8,213 nucleotides of DNA from Planctomycetales bacterium (GCA_027435495.1 DAHZZC010000913.1:1-8213), one strand, 5' to 3'. Positions 1 to 6,319 are shown, counted from the first letter of the stretch. Numbers and translations are program-made. Notes: generated from the sequence alone by a model not told the origin.

Positions 1-860
1 ACGAGCCAGGCGATGATCGCTCCGGCGGCATCGATCGCCAGGAAATGGCCGCCAGGCAGGAGGTGGGCCTCGGCATTCGGCAGCGCTCGGACCATGGCCC
101 AGGCCATTGAGGGTGGGACGATGTTGTCCGAGAGCCCATGCCAGAGCGTGACTCGATGCCCGGCAGGCAGGTCGTGGGGCGAGAGCCCCCGCCACCGATA
201 AATCGCGAGCTCCTGCGCCAGGCTTTCGGTGGCGTTTGGGTTTGAGAAAACCTCTTCAAGGTCTTTCATGAAGAGGTTGTAGACCTCAGGGCGGCGGAAC
301 ATCTCGCGATCGGGTGCCGACCAGGTTCGGATCAATCGATCGAGGAACGTCTCGGGCGATTCACGAAAACGGCTCTCGGACTTCTCGAAGAACTGACGGG
401 CCATCGCGGTGCGCCGGGCGCCGATCGCGAGGATGAGCCGGCGACGCGGATCCATCCCCCGAAGCGCGCCTGGTAGTGCCGATGGCCCCATCCCGCTAAG
501 GATCGTTGCCGTTTGGACCCGGTCGCTGAACCGTCGGAGGACGGCCATAGCGTACGGCGTTCCGCCGGAGAGCCCAATCACGCTGAAGGCGCCCAGCCCC
601 AGCGTTCGCGCCAGCACCTCGATATCGGCGGCCGCGTCGAGGGGTGTCGATCTTGCCACGAACTCGGAGCGGCCGACTCCGGGACGGTTCGGCGCGATGA
701 CCCGGATGCCCGCCCGACGCGCGGCCTGGTCGACATACGACGCCTGGTGATGCGAGCCGATCAGCCCGTGGAAGAAGAACGCGGGATGCCCGCTGGGGTC
801 GCCGTACTCGTGGACCTCCAGCCTTCGACCTGCCTGCATCGAGAAGAGGGTCTGGGTCAT
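1..860 (-). CDS. Alpha/beta-hydrolase fold protein, 3' end beyond window
   Basis: Reading the minus strand from the ATG at 860-858 gives 286 complete codons with no stop before the window edge, so the C-terminus is missing. The protein has the alpha/beta-hydrolase order: an oxyanion-hole HG (H31-G32 in FFFHGLIG), the NRPGVGRS turn (58-65), the nucleophile elbow GLSGG with Ser98, a late acidic residue Asp245 in HGLSDNIVPP, and His272 in GGHFLA. The Ser98/Asp245/His272 triad is therefore complete and an active esterase, lipase or related hydrolase is expected; the substrate cannot be told. No signal peptide is visible, so it is probably cytoplasmic. The start lies 6 bases after the sulfatase stop, and a GAG beginning right after that stop is the only ribosome-site-like signal. 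This suggests co-transcription and translational coupling with the sulfatase. Only a few tens of residues at most are likely missing, because the catalytic His is already present. Confidence 0.87.
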   Translation of the reverse strand, partial: MTQTLFSMQAGRRLEVHEYGDPSGHPAFFFHGLIGSHHQASYVDQAARRAGIRVIAPNRPGVGRSEFVARSTPLDAAADIEVLARTLGLGAFSVIGLSGGTPYAMAVLRRFSDRVQTATILSGMGPSALPGALRGMDPRRRLILAIGARRTAMARQFFEKSESRFRESPETFLDRLIRTWSAPDREMFRRPEVYNLFMKDLEEVFSNPNATESLAQELAIYRWRGLSPHDLPAGHRVTLWHGLSDNIVPPSMAWAMVRALPNAEAHLLPGGHFLAIDAAGAIIAWL

Positions 861-866
861 CGGCTC

Positions 867-2309
867 TCAACGACCGGCGTTGTCGCCGGGCTCCCTGACA
901 TGCGACTTCGGCGGGGTCACCGCTCCCAGGCCGCGATACTCCGGGTTGGGCGTCATCATCTGCGCCCCGACTGACTCCCGCCATCGGGCTAGCATCGAGC
1001 GGAGGCGGTCGACATCGGCAGGCCGATTGGGCGCCAGGTCTCGGCTCTCGCTGGGATCGGATGCCAGGTCGTAGAGCTCGACGCGATGGTCCTCGTACCA
1101 CTCGATCAGTTTCAGGTCGCCCATCCGGACGGCTCCGCCCGGCTTGCCCCCCTGGTTGCTATAGTGCGGATAGTGCCAGAAGAGGGCTTCGCGTCGGGGC
1201 TTGCCGGTTCCCCTGAGCAGCGGGACGAGGCTCTCGCCGTCGATCGAATTTTCCGAGGGCGGTGCGATCCCAGCAATCTGGCAGGTTGTGGGCAGGAAGT
1301 CCTGACCACTCACCGGAACGTCGGAGGTCGATCCAGGCCGCGTCACGCCCGGCCAGACAACGATCATCGGCTCGCGGATGCCTCCCTCGTAAAGATATCC
1401 CTTCCCCGCGCGGAGGGGGCTATTCGACGTCGACGGCGTGTTTGGCCCTTCCTTGACGGAGAGCCCGCCGTTGTCGGAGGTGAGGAAAATGACGGTTCGA
1501 TCGTCGAGGCCGAGCCGCTCCAGCGACTGGACGAGCCGGCCGATCCCGTCGTCGACGCTCCGGATCATCGCCGCATAGATCGGGTTGTGCTGCGGAGAGC
1601 CCTTGATCGGCCTCGCCCGGTAGACCTCTACCAGGTCGGGACGGGCCTGGAGCGGGATGTGGACCGCGTAGTGCGCCAGGTACAGGAAGAACGGCCGGTC
1701 GCGGTTCTTCTCGACGAAGCCGATGGCCTCGTCGGTGAGCCGGTCGGTCAGGTATTCGCGATCGTCGCGAGCCTTCATGCTGGGGGTATTGAACCGGAAA
1801 TACCCCCCGGGAGGCGAGCCGGTCGCCGTCCCGCTGATGTTGACGTCGAACCCCTGGTGCTCCGGCCAGAATGACGGGCCGCCGAGGTGCCACTTGCCGA
1901 GGCTTGCCGTCGCATACCCAGCCGGTCGGAGAAGCTCCGCGATGGTTGTTTCCTCCAGAGGGAGCTGCTGGACGATGGACGGTCGGAGCAGCCGCTGCGA
2001 GGGCCGATCCTTCCGACCGGGGAGCCAGTCGGTCAGATGCAGCCGAGCCGGGTACTTCCCCGTCATCAAGGCCGCACGAGAAGGGGAGCAGACCGGACAG
2101 GCGGCGTAGGCGTTCGTAAACCGAATACCCCGCCGCGCCAGGGCGTCGATGTGCGGCGTCTCGTGATAGGTGCTGCCGTAACAGCCCGAATCGGCCCACC
2201 CGTAGTCGTCGAGCACAATCCAGATCACGTTCGGCCGCGCCGGAGCGGCCGTTGCGCTCCCCGCCAAAAGGACCAGCACCACGGACGCCATCAGCCATCC
2301 CCACTGCAT
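867..2309 (-). CDS. Secreted sulfatase (type I, formylglycine-dependent)
   Basis: A 480-residue protein with a signal peptide (hydrophobic core about 6-17, likely cut after the Ala-rich stretch near 19-22). The mature part begins with PNVIWIVLDD, whose D34-D35 are metal ligands. Cys74 in CSPSR (74-78) is the residue converted to formylglycine in this family, with Arg78 supporting it. Other active-site residues are in place: K139 and H141 in GKWHLG, H217 in AVHIP, D279-N280 in TSDNGG, and K303 in LRAGKG before YEGGIREP. The end has the usual sulfatase C-terminal signature ELYDLASDPSESRDLA. The family hydrolyses sulfate esters, often on sulfated polysaccharides; the actual substrate is not readable. 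Maturation needs a formylglycine-generating enzyme encoded elsewhere. The ATG at 2309 is preceded by a strong AAGGGGG site (2322-2316). It is first in a probable two-gene unit with the hydrolase and divergent from the pseudopilin genes. Confidence 0.96.
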   Translation of the reverse strand: MQWGWLMASVVLVLLAGSATAAPARPNVIWIVLDDYGWADSGCYGSTYHETPHIDALARRGIRFTNAYAACPVCSPSRAALMTGKYPARLHLTDWLPGRKDRPSQRLLRPSIVQQLPLEETTIAELLRPAGYATASLGKWHLGGPSFWPEHQGFDVNISGTATGSPPGGYFRFNTPSMKARDDREYLTDRLTDEAIGFVEKNRDRPFFLYLAHYAVHIPLQARPDLVEVYRARPIKGSPQHNPIYAAMIRSVDDGIGRLVQSLERLGLDDRTVIFLTSDNGGLSVKEGPNTPSTSNSPLRAGKGYLYEGGIREPMIVVWPGVTRPGSTSDVPVSGQDFLPTTCQIAGIAPPSENSIDGESLVPLLRGTGKPRREALFWHYPHYSNQGGKPGGAVRMGDLKLIEWYEDHRVELYDLASDPSESRDLAPNRPADVDRLRSMLARWRESVGAQMMTPNPEYRGLGAVTPPKSHVREPGDNAGR

Positions 2310-2432
2310 CGCGAGCCCCCTTCAAGCTTGCCTTAGCCGCCGTGATTCTCATTCCGATCGATCCGCCCAGCATATCGGATCTCCATCCCGCACGACACCG
2401 TCAAGACCCTTCTGAGTTGTTGGATGCATTTA

Positions 2433-2461
2433 TTGATTCCGCGGGGGCCTGTTTCTAGAAT
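2433..2461 (+). promoter_or_regulatory. Sigma70-like promoter for first pseudopilin gene
   Basis: A -35 box TTGATT (2433-2438) and a -10 box TAGAAT (2456-2461) are separated by exactly 17 bases. The -10 differs from TATAAT at one position and the -35 differs from TTGACA at two. Transcription would begin near 2468, leaving a leader of roughly 20 bases before the ATG at 2491, just enough for the GGAG ribosome site. This is pattern matching to the general housekeeping consensus, not experimental evidence. Confidence 0.6.
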
Positions 2462-2479
2462 CGCGGTCCGAATCCCTTC

Positions 2480-2483
2480 GGAG
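2480..2483 (+). promoter_or_regulatory. Ribosome binding site choosing the 2491 start
   Basis: GGAG ends 7 bases before the ATG at 2491, a normal spacing. The next in-frame ATG (2536), which would sit closer to the GFTLIELL prepilin motif, has no Shine-Dalgarno sequence at a workable distance; the nearest, AAGGAGG at 2499-2505, is 30 bases away. This favours 2491 and a 19-residue leader before the cleavage site. Confidence 0.5.
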
Positions 2484-2490
2484 CCCCATC

Positions 2491-3825
2491 ATGACCACAA
2501 GGAGGCCGCATCATGAGGCCAGTTGCCCCCGTCGCATGTCCCCGGGTTTCACTCTGATTGAATTGCTGGTGGTGATTTCGATCATTGCGGTGTTGATTGG
2601 GCTACTCCTGCCCGCGGTGCAGTCGGCGCGGGAGGCTGGCCGGCGCACGGCCTGCCAGAACAACATGCGAAACATCGGGCTGGCGATCATCCAGTACGTG
2701 GAGATCCATCAGAAGTTCCCGCGAGCGGGAGTCTTCACCGACGACCCGCTCAAGCAAAATCCGCCGGGCTCATCGCCGACCCCGATGATCGGCACTCGCA
2801 AACTTGGGATCACGAGCTGGCACGACCCGCTCTGCACGCCCGACGCGATCGAGGTTCCGATGTACAACTGGGTCGTCGAGGTGCTGCCATACCTCGACCA
2901 GCAGGATCTTGCCAACGCCTGGACGAAGGTCGGTCCGAATGCGAGTGGCAAGCTGGTGCCGTACTCGTATCTCAGCGACGATCACAACCTGCCCGGTCAG
3001 CCGACCAATCTCACCATCGGCTCGACGAGTTTGGCGATTCTTCGATGCCCAGATGACACGAGCACTCGCCCGGGCGAGGGGAACATGAGCGACGCCGCCA
3101 ACGGCGGCTTCTCGGCCTGGCCGGCGTTGCCCCTGGGATGGACCCGTAGCGCCCACGACGGCGGTGCCACCTAGACGAACTACGAGAGCTCGACCGGATA
3201 CTCGGGCCTCCAGTGGTCGCCCTCGCCGGGCGACATGATGGCCGAGGTGGACATCTGCCGAAAGCTTGGCGTGATGTTCCTGGAGGACTACGGTCCGTTC
3301 GGTCCTCAGGCGACGAAGTCGCCTTATAACGTCCGAACAACCCGCCCGGCGATCACCGACGGCCTGAGCAACACCCTGCTGCTGGGCGAGAACGCGCTGA
3401 CGGGCGTGGGCCCGGTGAGCCAGTTCTCGAAGGGGATTCCCACGAACTGGGCCTGCCCGCTGGCGAACTACGCCCTGTTCCTCGGCTCCTCCGCCGTCTG
3501 CGACGCCACCGGCCACTGCGCAACCGGTGGCCTGATGCCGACCAGCCTCCCAGCGAGCGACGGTCCCATGTGGTCGATGGCCAATCGGGTCGGGACCTGT
3601 CAGAACATCAACTATGGCCAGTACCTCAGCGCCGAGGGCTCGTTCCCATTCCTCAACAGCGGCCATCCCGGCGGGTGCAACCTCGTCTTCACCGATGGCG
3701 CGGTCCATTTTCTTTCGTCGACGATCGACGGCACCGTCTACAGCAAGCTCCTCACTCGGGCCGGCGGCCGGTTGCCGAACTACCTGCGCCAGCTTCCGCT
3801 CTCGCAGGATTCCTTTCTTCCCTGA
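2491..3825 (+). pseudogene. DUF1559 / H-X9-DG pseudopilin-like gene with one internal amber stop
   Basis: One continuous frame of 444 codons plus the final stop, broken only by TAG at codon 228. The N-terminus has a type IV prepilin leader: the motif G19/F20-T-L-I-E24-L-L with expected cleavage after Gly19, followed by a hydrophobic helix (about 22-42) and the PAVQSAREAGRR segment typical of DUF1559 proteins. Beyond the TAG the family pattern continues: TNYESSTG, then the conserved TDGLSNTLLLGEN and, at codons 392-403, the H-X9-DG motif (HPGGCNLVFTDG), ending with LLTRAGG. Translation stopping at TAG gives 227 residues without the C-terminal half. If the TAG is read as an amino acid, the length fits the family. 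No frameshift or other lesion is visible and the downstream part keeps its codon bias, so the lesion is recent, a sequencing error, or tolerated by readthrough. An in-frame ATG after the stop (3235) lacks a ribosome site. The family acts in the envelope; precise function is unknown. Confidence 0.85.
3172..3174 (+). other. In-frame amber codon inside the pseudopilin gene
   Basis: The frame reads GCC ACC TAG ACG AAC TAC, so TAG replaces a single codon just before the T-N-Y that aligns by eye with the SDYAGNAG segment of the intact paralogue at 4480-5610. One-base neighbours include CAG (Gln), AAG (Lys), GAG (Glu), TGG (Trp) and TCG (Ser). The following bases, ACG, are not a readthrough context I recognise. 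Confidence 0.9.
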
Positions 3826-3840
3826 GATCCCAGCGCAAGG

Positions 3841-3875
3841 AAGGGCCGGCGCGGCAAGGTTGCCGGCCGGCCCTT
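3841..3875. terminator. GC-rich hairpin terminator, possibly bidirectional
   Basis: Fifteen bases after the pseudopilin stop, arm 3841-3857 pairs with arm 3860-3875 with one bulged base; the outer ten pairs (AAGGGCCGGC with its complement) are perfect and the inner AAGGTT can open as a loop. On the plus strand it is followed by a modest T-rich run, TTGTTGTTG. On the minus strand it is followed by CCTTCCTTG, so it could also stop transcription from the right. It lacks a long uninterrupted T tract, so strength is uncertain. Confidence 0.7.
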
Positions 3876-3892
3876 GTTGTTGAAATCTGGCT

Positions 3893-4114
3893 TCAGACCC
3901 CGGTCGAACCGAGGCCGGAGAGCAGTCCCGCGCGATCGACCATCGGACCCTTGGTTGCCGCCTCGGAATCCATCGGGACGGGGTTCTCCAGGGTGACAGC
4001 CAAGGGATCATTCGGCGTCCGCGGTCCGCCCTCAGACAGGGAGTGCGACCGGATAAGACAAGCAATGAAGTCCGCAAAAAATCGGCGCGAGAACTCGGGA
4101 GGAGCGACGCTCAT
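3893..4114 (-). CDS. Doubtful small hypothetical protein
   Basis: From the ATG at 4114-4112 a 73-codon frame runs to a TGA at 3895-3893; a TTG at 4171 would extend it by 19 residues. My hand count of G+C by codon position gives roughly 64, 55 and 73 percent for positions 1, 2 and 3. This is the ordering expected for coding DNA in a GC-rich genome, though weaker than in the neighbouring genes. The product, beginning MSVAPPEFSRRFFADF, has no signal peptide, membrane segment or motif that I recognise. No clear ribosome site precedes it. It would converge on the pseudopilin gene, with the hairpin at 3841-3875 placed between them as a shared terminator, which is mild support. It may well be a chance frame. 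Confidence 0.28.
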   Translation of the reverse strand: MSVAPPEFSRRFFADFIACLIRSHSLSEGGPRTPNDPLAVTLENPVPMDSEAATKGPMVDRAGLLSGLGSTGV

Positions 4115-4237
4115 GTTACGGGTCCCGAAGAAATGGCCCGTTGAATCCAGGCGAATCGGAAAACGAATCAAAGAGGATTGATCCGCCGGACGATGGGCTC
4201 GGGGTAAGGCGAATCGTGCAAATCTTAGCCAGTAATC

Positions 4238-4261
4238 CCGCGGAAAACAAGGTCTCCGCGG
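4238..4261. repeat. Inverted repeat, 7-base arms
   Basis: CCGCGGA (4238-4244) and TCCGCGG (4255-4261) are perfect complements separated by ten bases. It lies in the long upstream region of the second pseudopilin. It could be an RNA hairpin or a protein site; G/C-only arms of this size also arise by chance. Confidence 0.4.
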
Positions 4262-4394
4262 TCACCCCCGATACGCGGCTTCACGAAGTTTTCATGAGAC
4301 TTTCACGCGACTCTGCACCCAGGCGCGTAAACTTGAAACGGATCGGTGAGCGAAGGCGCGAGCCCGGTCCCTGGTGGTCTCGCCTCTCCGGTGA

Positions 4395-4423
4395 CACTCG
4401 ACGTGATTCTCCGACGTCGAGTG
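4395..4423. repeat. Inverted repeat, 10-base perfect arms
   Basis: CACTCGACGT (4395-4404) and ACGTCGAGTG (4414-4423) are perfect complements around a nine-base loop, 56 bases before the ATG of the second pseudopilin. No T tract follows, so a simple terminator is unlikely. An operator or a hairpin in the mRNA leader is more plausible. The right arm shares the 11-mer CGACGTCGAGT (4412-4422) with the region upstream of the lipoprotein gene (5686-5696). Confidence 0.6.
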
Positions 4424-4464
4424 CCCTACCGCGCATCTCGTTTTCCGTGCGCTGGCATCCCCTT

Positions 4465-4471
4465 GAGGAAG
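4465..4471 (+). promoter_or_regulatory. Ribosome binding site choosing the 4480 start
   Basis: GAGGAAG ends eight bases before the ATG at 4480. Together with the GFTLIELL motif beginning at residue 9 from this ATG, it fixes the start here rather than at the open upstream positions in the same frame. Confidence 0.75.
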
Positions 4472-4479
4472 AACGTCCC

Positions 4480-5610
4480 ATGAGAGATCAGAAAAGCCCG
4501 AGCGGTTTCACGCTGATCGAACTGCTCGTGGTCATCGCCATCATCGCCGTACTGATTGCCCTTTTGCTCCCGGCCGTGCAGGCCGCCCGAGAAGCCGCCC
4601 GCCGCGCCCAGTGCACCAATAACCTGAAGCAGCTCGCCCTGGCCGCCAACAATTACGAGTCGTCCAACGGAGCCTTCCCTGGCGGGTCGTACTCCCAGTA
4701 CAACGGCGGGCTCCCGGCCGACAACAACTGCTCGACCGGAGCAGCCCCCTGCACCTTCCCTGAGAACTTCAGTTGCTTCGTCCGGATGCTCCCGTTCACC
4801 GAGCAGGCGCCGATGTACAATTCGGTGAACTTCAACCTCACCTCGGGCAACTTCGAAAATCTGACGATCGCTGGCGTTCGGCTGAACATTCTCCAGTGCC
4901 CGAGTGACAATACCAACGATCCGATCCAGATCAATACCTCGCTCGCGACGGCCTCGTTCAACTCGGTCGCCAATAATCCCGGCCTCCCCATGCCTCCAGG
5001 CAACTGGATGCAGGCGTTTAGCGATTACGCGGGCAACGCCGGGACCTGGGACTTCGGCTATGCCTCGTGGAAGGGTTCAACCATCTTCGGTATGTATAAC
5101 GGGACGATCTACAACGACAGCACCGTCACGATCGCGGCGGTCACTGACGGGACGAGCAACACCTTCCTGTTCGCCGAGCACAGCAAGGCCAAGGCCGTTC
5201 TGAACGACCCCTACTATTTCTCGTCAGATTGCTCGTGGCAGTCGGGTCGGTGGTACGACACTCTCTTCTCGACGCTCTACCCGATGACCACGAACCTTCA
5301 GGGCAACCAGGCGATGGCGAACGGCCCCTACGGCTACTACGCCATCACGATCGCGACCAGCATGCACCCGGGTGGGGCGAACTTCGCCTTCTGCGACGGC
5401 TCGGTCCGCTTCCTGAAGCAGACGATCGCTTCCTGGACCTTCAACAGCAACAATCAGGACCCCTACGGCAACGCGATTCCCGACGGCGCCATCGCGACCA
5501 AGCAGTCCAACGGCGAGATCCTCTACCAGATCGGCGCGGCCCGGCTGGGGGTCTACCAGCAGCTTTCGACCCGGGCCGGCGGCGAGGTCATTAGCTCCGA
5601 CTCGTACTGA
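4480..5610 (+). CDS. DUF1559 / H-X9-DG pseudopilin-like protein, intact
   Basis: A 376-residue protein starting MRDQKSPSG/FTLIELL. The prepilin peptidase should cut after Gly9, leaving Phe10 and the key Glu14 (fifth residue of the mature form), followed by a hydrophobic helix of about 20 residues. PAVQAAREAARRAQC and NNLKQLALA follow, the standard DUF1559 opening. The middle has LQCPSDN, SDYAGNAG and TDGTSNTFLFAEHS, and the C-terminal part has the H-X9-DG motif from H296 to D306-G307 (HPGGANFAFCDG) then SVRFLKQTI, ending STRAGGEVISSDSY. The family is abundant in Planctomycetota, is processed like type II/IV pseudopilins and is thought to sit in the envelope; its job is not established. The frame is open back to 4141, but those 113 codons lack family similarity and are rejected. 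It is the complete paralogue of the interrupted gene upstream and is followed by a hairpin and a lipoprotein gene. Confidence 0.95.
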   Translation: MRDQKSPSGFTLIELLVVIAIIAVLIALLLPAVQAAREAARRAQCTNNLKQLALAANNYESSNGAFPGGSYSQYNGGLPADNNCSTGAAPCTFPENFSCFVRMLPFTEQAPMYNSVNFNLTSGNFENLTIAGVRLNILQCPSDNTNDPIQINTSLATASFNSVANNPGLPMPPGNWMQAFSDYAGNAGTWDFGYASWKGSTIFGMYNGTIYNDSTVTIAAVTDGTSNTFLFAEHSKAKAVLNDPYYFSSDCSWQSGRWYDTLFSTLYPMTTNLQGNQAMANGPYGYYAITIATSMHPGGANFAFCDGSVRFLKQTIASWTFNSNNQDPYGNAIPDGAIATKQSNGEILYQIGAARLGVYQQLSTRAGGEVISSDSY

Positions 5611-5625
5611 GGAAACCAGGCATGA

Positions 5626-5672
5626 GCGTGAGGGATCGGGCCTCCCGACGACGGGAGTCCGGTCCCTCGCGT
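5626..5672. terminator. Long intercistronic hairpin (terminator-like or processing element)
   Basis: Starting 16 bases after the pseudopilin stop, 5626-5647 folds onto 5652-5672 around the loop ACGA. Six perfect inner pairs (CTCCCG with CGGGAG) are followed by a small mismatch and bulge, then about twelve outer pairs centred on GAGGGA/TCCCTC with a few G-T pairs. No T tract follows (CTCGGCCGC), so a classic intrinsic terminator is not secured. An mRNA-stabilising or processing stem between the pseudopilin and lipoprotein genes would fit equally well. Confidence 0.5.
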
Positions 5673-5713
5673 CTCGGCCGCAAAGCGACGTCGAGTCGCA
5701 GGAGTCTTGCCCC

Positions 5714-6148
5714 ATGCGAGCGAGAGTCTGCATCCTGCCGATCCTCCTGGGGATTGCGTGCGCCGGCTGCGGCGGCTCGACATCCACGAAGCCGGCCAGC
5801 CAGCACACGGGCCTCGTCAACGAGCTGCCCGACAAGAAGGGTTTCTTCGAGATCGACACCCGGACCGCTGGAGGCACCCCCGCCAAACGCGGGGCTCGGG
5901 CGACAAAGGCGGCTCCGCATCCGATCGTGGTCCACTTCTACGGCCCCGATGGCACCACCGAACTGACCCCTGCGCCCACTGATGTCTCAATCCGGATCGG
6001 CGGCGAGGGCTCGGCCGAAGTCCCACTCAAACCTCAGTCAGGCGGCGGATTCGCCACCGAGCCTGGCGATTATCCGACCGCCTTCCGGGGTCAGCTCAAG
6101 GCAACGATCGATGGCCAGACCCTTGAGGCACCTTTTATGATCCGATGA
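5714..6148 (+). CDS. Small predicted lipoprotein next to pseudopilin gene
   Basis: A 144-residue protein with a basic start (MRAR), a short hydrophobic core (about 5-15) and a lipobox-like CAGC ending at Cys19, followed by GGSTSTK. Lipid attachment at Cys19 is most likely; Cys16 at the -3 position is unusual. The rest is hydrophilic, with a basic stretch (about 58-65, AKRGARAT) and then an apparently beta-rich part containing VHFYGPDG, VSIRIGG and ending LEAPFMIR. I recognise no catalytic motif or named domain. The start is supported by AGGAG (5700-5704), nine bases before the ATG. It lies 103 bases after the pseudopilin; small secreted or lipoprotein genes beside DUF1559 genes are a common planctomycete arrangement as I recall it, so a joint envelope role is inferred. 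Its TGA overlaps an ATG (6145-6148) that opens the hisD frame, but hisD proper starts later. Confidence 0.85.
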   Translation: MRARVCILPILLGIACAGCGGSTSTKPASQHTGLVNELPDKKGFFEIDTRTAGGTPAKRGARATKAAPHPIVVHFYGPDGTTELTPAPTDVSIRIGGEGSAEVPLKPQSGGGFATEPGDYPTAFRGQLKATIDGQTLEAPFMIR

Positions 6149-6300
6149 CCGGGCCACCTCCGGTCTCTCGATACCGAGGCGGTCGTCCTTCGTCCGCCGC
6201 CTTTCTCCCCATCCCAATACCCAACGCCCCGGGAGCCCTGGGCCTCTTGTGGATCGGGATTGCGGCCGGTCGCCTCCGGACGGTATTGGTAGACGTTCCG

Positions 6301-6319
6301 CGGTCGCGAGGTGCGACCG
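6301..6319. repeat. Inverted repeat just upstream of hisD
   Basis: CGGTCGC (6301-6307) and GCGACCG (6313-6319) are perfect complements around the loop GAGGT, 32 bases before the hisD GTG. It could be a leader hairpin or a protein site. There is no His-codon-rich leader peptide and no T-box signature that I can recognise, so any regulatory role is speculative. Confidence 0.4.

Larger units (their letters stand above)
2310..2490. other. Divergent intergenic region
   Basis: This 181-base spacer separates the minus-strand sulfatase from the plus-strand pseudopilin, so it should hold promoters for both directions. The plus-strand promoter is convincing (2433-2461). For the sulfatase I see a TTGACG (2404-2399) and a TATGCT (2374-2369) on the minus strand, but they are 24 bases apart, too far for one standard promoter. 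A 6-base dyad TCCGAT/ATCGGA (2353-2358 and 2374-2379) flanks this area and could be an operator, though it may be chance. Parts of the spacer are visibly richer in A/T than the genes. Confidence 0.6.
3876..4479. other. Gene-poor stretch upstream of second pseudopilin
   Basis: About 600 bases between the terminator and the second pseudopilin with no recognisable conserved gene. It is less GC-biased than its surroundings. It holds a doubtful minus-strand ORF (3893-4114) and two perfect inverted repeats (4238-4261 and 4395-4423). I found no convincing -35/-10 pair: TTGAAA at 4333-4338 and TTGATC at 4178-4183 have no matching -10 at 16-18 bases. The frame of the second pseudopilin stays open back to 4141, but that extension does not resemble protein. 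Confidence 0.5.

Noticed and set aside
1086..1874. A 262-codon plus-strand frame opposite the sulfatase
   Set aside because: Antisense shadow; Arg/Asp/Val-rich translation without domains.
1420..2373. A 317-codon minus-strand frame overlapping the sulfatase
   Set aside because: It is the sulfatase sequence read one base off, Arg/Pro/Gly-rich, with no family pattern. The sulfatase frame has the complete active site.
2369..2404. Promoter for the sulfatase from TTGACG (2404-2399) and TATGCT (2374-2369)
   Set aside because: The spacer is 24 bases, well outside the 16-18 of a standard sigma70 promoter.
3235..3825. Independent gene starting at the ATG at 3235 after the amber codon
   Set aside because: No ribosome site, no prepilin leader, and the frame and family motifs are continuous with the part before the TAG, so it is the 3' half of one gene.
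2770..4077. A 435-codon minus-strand open frame antisense to the first pseudopilin
   Set aside because: Its translation is Arg/Gly/Ala/Val-rich with no motif, and it mirrors the G/C-ending codons of the plus-strand gene, which clearly encodes family motifs. It is a shadow frame of GC-rich DNA.
4141..4479. N-terminal extension of the second pseudopilin to an upstream start at 4141
   Set aside because: Prepilins have short leaders before GFTLIELL; the ATG at 4480 has a good ribosome site, and the extra 113 residues show no family similarity.
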